From NCBI GenBank assembly GCA_900770145.1, contig CAAGJL010000285.1:1-9272 (forward strand): DNA of 9,272 bases, read 5' to 3'. Shown here piece by piece: positions 6,972 to 9,272 of this stretch. The number at the start of each line of letters is the position of its first letter. The stretch's first letter is position 1. The notes below the pieces were generated by a model, which worked only from the letters and a program-made list of their open reading frames with translations, searched no databases and was not told the origin of the DNA. Made by a program: the position numbers and the translations under genes. Source of the stretch: Clostridia bacterium. GTDB taxonomy: Bacteria > Bacillota > Clostridia > Oscillospirales > CAG-272.

Positions 6972-7969
6972 CTGTTTCCTCGTTTCCGGGCGCTCCCGGC
7001 GCGTTCGTTCTCGTATTTTTCATAAGCCGCGATGATTTTCTGCACCAGTTGGTGGCGCACCACGTCGCGCCCCGTAAAGGTATGCACCGCAATATCCGGC
7101 ACGCCGGCAAGAATTTTCACCGCCACGGCAAGCCCGCTTTTCTGCCCGTCCGGCAGATCCGTCTGCGTGAGATCCCCGGTGATTACTGCCTTGGAGTTGA
7201 AACCAAGGCGCGTGAGAAACATCTTCATCTGCTCCGGCGTGGCGTTCTGCGCCTCGTCCAGAATGATAAAAGAGTCGTCCAGCGTGCGCCCGCGCATATA
7301 GGCAAGGGGCGCCACCTCAATCACCTGTTTTTCCACCAGTTTGGCGTAGTTTTCCGCACCCATCATTTCGTACAGCGCGTCATACAGCGGGCGCAGATAG
7401 GGGTCGATTTTGCTTTGCAGATCCCCCGGCAGAAAGCCCAGTTTTTCCCCCGCTTCAATCGCCGGGCGCGTCAGCACGATGCGGCTGACCTCCTTGGCGC
7501 GCAGAGCCTTGACCGCCATCGCCACGGCAAGAAAGGTCTTGCCCGTTCCGGCGGGGCCCACACCGAACACCACGGTATTTTGCCGGATGGCGCCCACATA
7601 TTTTTTCTGCCCCACGGTTTTTGCCTTTACGGGTTTGCCGCGGGAGGTCAGGCACAGGGTGCTGTCATCCAGTTCCGTCAGCGCTTCCCCCTGCCCGTCA
7701 CGGATCATACCGATCAGGTACGCCACGCGTTGCTCCGAGATGTCCTCCCCGTCCCCTGCCTCCTCGGCAAGGCGTTTCAGGACTTCGGCGGCAAGGCGCA
7801 CCGCCTCCGGGGAGCGCCCGGTAACCTGCACCGCGTCGCCCGTGTTTCCAGACCGGTTGCGCAGTTCCACGTCAAACGCCGCCTCGATCGTGCGCGCATG
7901 CGCGTCACACGCGCCGAAAACGGCGGCGGTGATCTCGCTGTTTCCCATTCTGATGGTTTCTTCGCTCAT
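6968..7969 (-). CDS. phoH: PhoH-like ATPase (YbeZ/PhoH family)
   Basis: A P-loop ATPase of the PhoH family. It resembles the N-terminal half of superfamily-1 helicases, is widely linked to YbeY, and is thought to act on RNA; its exact function is unsettled. From ATG 7969 it has 333 residues, close to the family norm. An N-terminal domain of about 110 residues leads to Walker A GPAGTGKT (138-145), then LTRPAIEAGEKLGFLPGD (166-183), Walker B FIILDEAQN (234-242), and ITGDLTQTDLP (263-273). Start choice: ATG 7969 has GAGG 6 nt upstream. An ATG two codons earlier (7975) directly abuts that GAGG, and the open frame continuing to 8281 overlaps yqfD and has no family resemblance. It begins 38 nt after yqfD. 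The C-terminus is basic (RAGSARKRGNR). Confidence 0.95.
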   Translation of the reverse strand: MSEETIRMGNSEITAAVFGACDAHARTIEAAFDVELRNRSGNTGDAVQVTGRSPEAVRLAAEVLKRLAEEAGDGEDISEQRVAYLIGMIRDGQGEALTELDDSTLCLTSRGKPVKAKTVGQKKYVGAIRQNTVVFGVGPAGTGKTFLAVAMAVKALRAKEVSRIVLTRPAIEAGEKLGFLPGDLQSKIDPYLRPLYDALYEMMGAENYAKLVEKQVIEVAPLAYMRGRTLDDSFIILDEAQNATPEQMKMFLTRLGFNSKAVITGDLTQTDLPDGQKSGLAVAVKILAGVPDIAVHTFTGRDVVRHQLVQKIIAAYEKYENERAGSARKRGNR

Positions 7970-8007
7970 ATACATCCTCGTATCAAAGGATTTCCCCTCC
8001 CGCCCGG

Positions 8008-9183
8008 TCAGTCCGTCAGGGCAAACTCCAGGGGGGCGGCGATATTTTCTTCCAACACGGCGGTGCAGTGAAGAGTGATTCCCTCCTCGCCCGCCGTGAC
8101 TTCGGTGGCGGTGGAAAGCAGGGTGCCGCCGACAGAGAAATCTGCCAGCGCCGCCGACAGTTCCGCCCTTGCCAGTTCCAATGCTTCCCCCGGGGTGCGC
8201 TTTGCCTGCGTCAGCGTATAAAAAACCGTTTTCGTGTCGAAAAGGCAAAACGGCAACGCGCGCCCGCCCGGCAATATCCACCGATTATTATTTATAATTA
8301 TATCACAGATATCCGTTGCATTTCCAGTAGTTTTGAAAAGTTTTTGCGTTTTTCCGAAAAAAGTCAGCGTCACCTCCCGCCCCTCGCGGGGCAGAGGCGT
8401 GCGAATCTCATAACAGTACGGCACATTTACGGTAATTTCGTGCTCGGTCTTTGCCAGCACCTGACCCGCCGCGCGGGTCACGCGGGTGCCGTTGTTCTCA
8501 CTGCCGATCAGTCCGCTTGCCAACAGTTGCCCGGCGCGCACAATCTCGCCTTCCCTCACCAAACACTGCCCCTCAAACACCAGCGGCAGGGTCACCACGC
8601 CGTCCTTAGTTGCCACCAGGTGCGCCGGAGTGGGGGCGGTTTCGGGCGGGGTGGTTTTGGTTTCTCTCACCTGCACGCGCGCCACGGTGCCGCGCAGATT
8701 GACGGTCACATAAGAAAGGCGCGCGTCGGCAAGGCGCAATTCCCCTGCCACGCGGTCGGTATCGGTCCTTGGCAGAAACGCCCCGCGGGAAAGCCCGGCA
8801 AGCGCCAGTTCCTCCTCGATTTCCGCCACGGAAAGCGTTTCGTTGCCCGTAATTTCGATATCCCAAAGAAACAGCGGCGAAAGGCAAAGCAACAGCAACG
8901 CCGCCACCGCCCCCGCCACAAGCCCCGGGCGGCGCAGTATTTTGGCAAGCAGAATCGGTACACCGCGCCCCGACACCTCCCGCGGCGCAAGCCCCGCGGC
9001 GCGGCAGGCGGCAAGCAGGCGTTTTGCCGCGAACGCGCGACAGGAAAAAAGATAACTCCCTTTGCCGTCATGCTCCCCGCGAAAAAGCAGAATCCCCCGG
9101 GCGCGGCAAAGATCGGTGAGAAATGCCGCGCGCCCGGCGGGTACGGAATAGCGGTACTCTCCGCAAAGAAACGAAAAAATCAT
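8008..9183 (-). CDS. yqfD: Sporulation protein YqfD
   Basis: YqfD is a membrane protein required for normal sporulation in B. subtilis and conserved in spore-forming Bacillota; its molecular function is not well defined. The product has 391 residues, typical. A cytosolic N-terminal part (about 1-85) is followed by one clear transmembrane segment, roughly 86-107 (PGLVAGAVAALLLLCLSPLF). Next comes a POTRA/FtsQ-like stretch beginning DIEITGNETLSVAEIEEEL (108-126), and a large extracytoplasmic beta-rich C-terminal region including FEGQCLVREGEIVRAGQLLASG (203-224). ATG 9183 has GGAGG 7 nt upstream, and the family start is short and hydrophobic as here (MIFSFLCGEYRYSV). Its frame stays open to the right edge but has no earlier ATG. 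Position directly before phoH is the standard Bacillota order. An AT-rich island at 8282-8345 encodes QKLFKTTGNATDICDIIINN and contains a promoter-like site. Confidence 0.92.
   Translation of the reverse strand: MIFSFLCGEYRYSVPAGRAAFLTDLCRARGILLFRGEHDGKGSYLFSCRAFAAKRLLAACRAAGLAPREVSGRGVPILLAKILRRPGLVAGAVAALLLLCLSPLFLWDIEITGNETLSVAEIEEELALAGLSRGAFLPRTDTDRVAGELRLADARLSYVTVNLRGTVARVQVRETKTTPPETAPTPAHLVATKDGVVTLPLVFEGQCLVREGEIVRAGQLLASGLIGSENNGTRVTRAAGQVLAKTEHEITVNVPYCYEIRTPLPREGREVTLTFFGKTQKLFKTTGNATDICDIIINNNRWILPGGRALPFCLFDTKTVFYTLTQAKRTPGEALELARAELSAALADFSVGGTLLSTATEVTAGEEGITLHCTAVLEENIAAPLEFALTD
8297..8326 (-). promoter_or_regulatory. Possible internal promoter inside yqfD, upstream of phoH
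   Basis: On the minus strand TGGAAA (8326-8321; four of six matches to TTGACA) precedes, by 18 nt, a perfect TATAAT (8302-8297). That TATAAT is preceded by TGA, giving the extended -10 form TGnTATAAT. The site falls in a strikingly AT-rich stretch (8282-8345) within otherwise GC-rich coding DNA. A transcript would start near 8290, about 320 nt before the phoH ATG, and could express phoH-ybeY-era-recO-mutS2-rhaB without yqfD. The sequence is also simply coding for an Ile/Asn-rich segment, so chance is possible. Confidence 0.4.
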
Positions 9184-9272
9184 TTTGTTTCCTCCCCCGA
9201 CTCCGCCGCCCCCATGGGGGTATTTGCCGTGTTTTTCGCACCGTGCGGGGGGGGTTCGCCCCCGCTGGGGGA
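9180..9272 (-). CDS. Possible 3' end of an upstream gene (perhaps yqfC), cut by the window edge
   Basis: One minus-strand frame is open from the right edge and ends in TGA (9182-9180), which overlaps the yqfD ATG as ATGA, the same arrangement as phoH-ybeY. It would encode about 29 residues rich in Pro, Gly and charged residues, ending AAESGEETK. In Bacillota the gene before yqfD is usually yqfC, so a YqfC C-terminal tail is a reasonable guess. The fragment shows no recognisable YqfC motif and could equally be noncoding GC-rich DNA with hairpins. Low certainty. Confidence 0.3.
   Translation of the reverse strand, partial: SPSGGEPPPHGAKNTANTPMGAAESGEETK
9209..9265. repeat. Two GC-rich hairpins and a G8 tract upstream of yqfD
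   Basis: CCCCCATGGGGG (9209-9220) is a perfect 12-bp palindrome. Further right, GCGGGGG (9245-9251) pairs with CCCCCGC (9259-9265) around a 7-nt loop, and the + strand has eight consecutive G residues (9247-9254). No T-run follows on the minus strand, so these do not form a standard terminator. They lie 26-82 nt ahead of the yqfD start. Confidence 0.5.

Noticed and set aside
7893..7904. 12-bp palindrome CGCGCATGCGCG inside phoH
   Set aside because: Alternating CG is expected by chance in GC-rich coding DNA; no supporting context.
6881..8071. 396-codon open frame on the + strand across ybeY, phoH and yqfD
   Set aside because: Fully antisense to recognised genes, with biased composition and no motif.
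7970..8281. N-terminal extension of the PhoH frame by 104 codons
   Set aside because: The stretch overlaps yqfD in another frame and has no PhoH similarity. A good Shine-Dalgarno spacing and normal protein length support the start at 7969.
8462..8480. 8-bp inverted repeat TGACCCGC/GCGGGTCA inside yqfD
   Set aside because: Short, with a 3-nt loop, and explained by GC-rich codons; no T-run follows.
1..9272. Search for CRISPR repeats, tRNA/rRNA, insertion sequences, toxin-antitoxin pairs or phage genes
   Set aside because: No spaced direct repeats, RNA gene signatures, transposase motifs or target-site duplications were seen. The coding space is filled by housekeeping genes.

Overview
The window is a dense, single-direction block of bacterial housekeeping genes. 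Every supported gene lies on the minus strand, so transcription runs from the right edge to the left. The combination of YqfD (a sporulation protein of endospore-forming Bacillota), the order yqfD-phoH-ybeY-era-recO, the split of short intergenic AT-rich DNA and GC-rich coding DNA, and a long divergent PRPP synthetase of a type I associate with clostridia points to a GC-rich member of the class Clostridia (Oscillospiraceae/Christensenellales-like, probably anaerobic). This placement is inferred from gene content, not from a marker RNA.

Layout in the direction of transcription: a possible 3' end of an upstream gene (right edge, perhaps yqfC); yqfD (9183-8008); phoH-like ATPase (7969-6968); ybeY (6971-6498); era (6496-5609); recO (5608-4802); mutS2 (4775-2385); rhaB (2368-896); then a roughly 145-bp AT-rich intergenic region holding a near-consensus promoter; then prs (751 to the left edge, truncated). 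From yqfD to rhaB the genes are 38 nt apart or less, several abut or overlap (TAAATG, ATGA), and each has its own Shine-Dalgarno sequence, so they look like one operon. prs has its own promoter and is a separate unit.

Functionally, PhoH, YbeY and Era belong to the 16S rRNA maturation and small-subunit quality-control set. RecO is a recombination mediator. MutS2 has been tied both to recombination suppression and to the splitting of collided ribosomes. Rhamnulokinase at the operon end has no pathway partners in view, and Prs feeds nucleotide synthesis. Compared with the Bacillus subtilis order (yqfC, yqfD, phoH, pgpH, ybeY, dgkA, cdd, era, recO), pgpH, dgkA and cdd are missing here, and mutS2 and rhaB have been added.

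I see no mobile element, CRISPR array, tRNA, rRNA or recognisable novel system. The most noteworthy non-gene signals are an extended -10 promoter-like site in an AT-rich island inside yqfD, a perfect 13-bp inverted repeat in the first codons of mutS2, a perfect 20-bp palindrome in recO, and GC-rich hairpins at the right edge.
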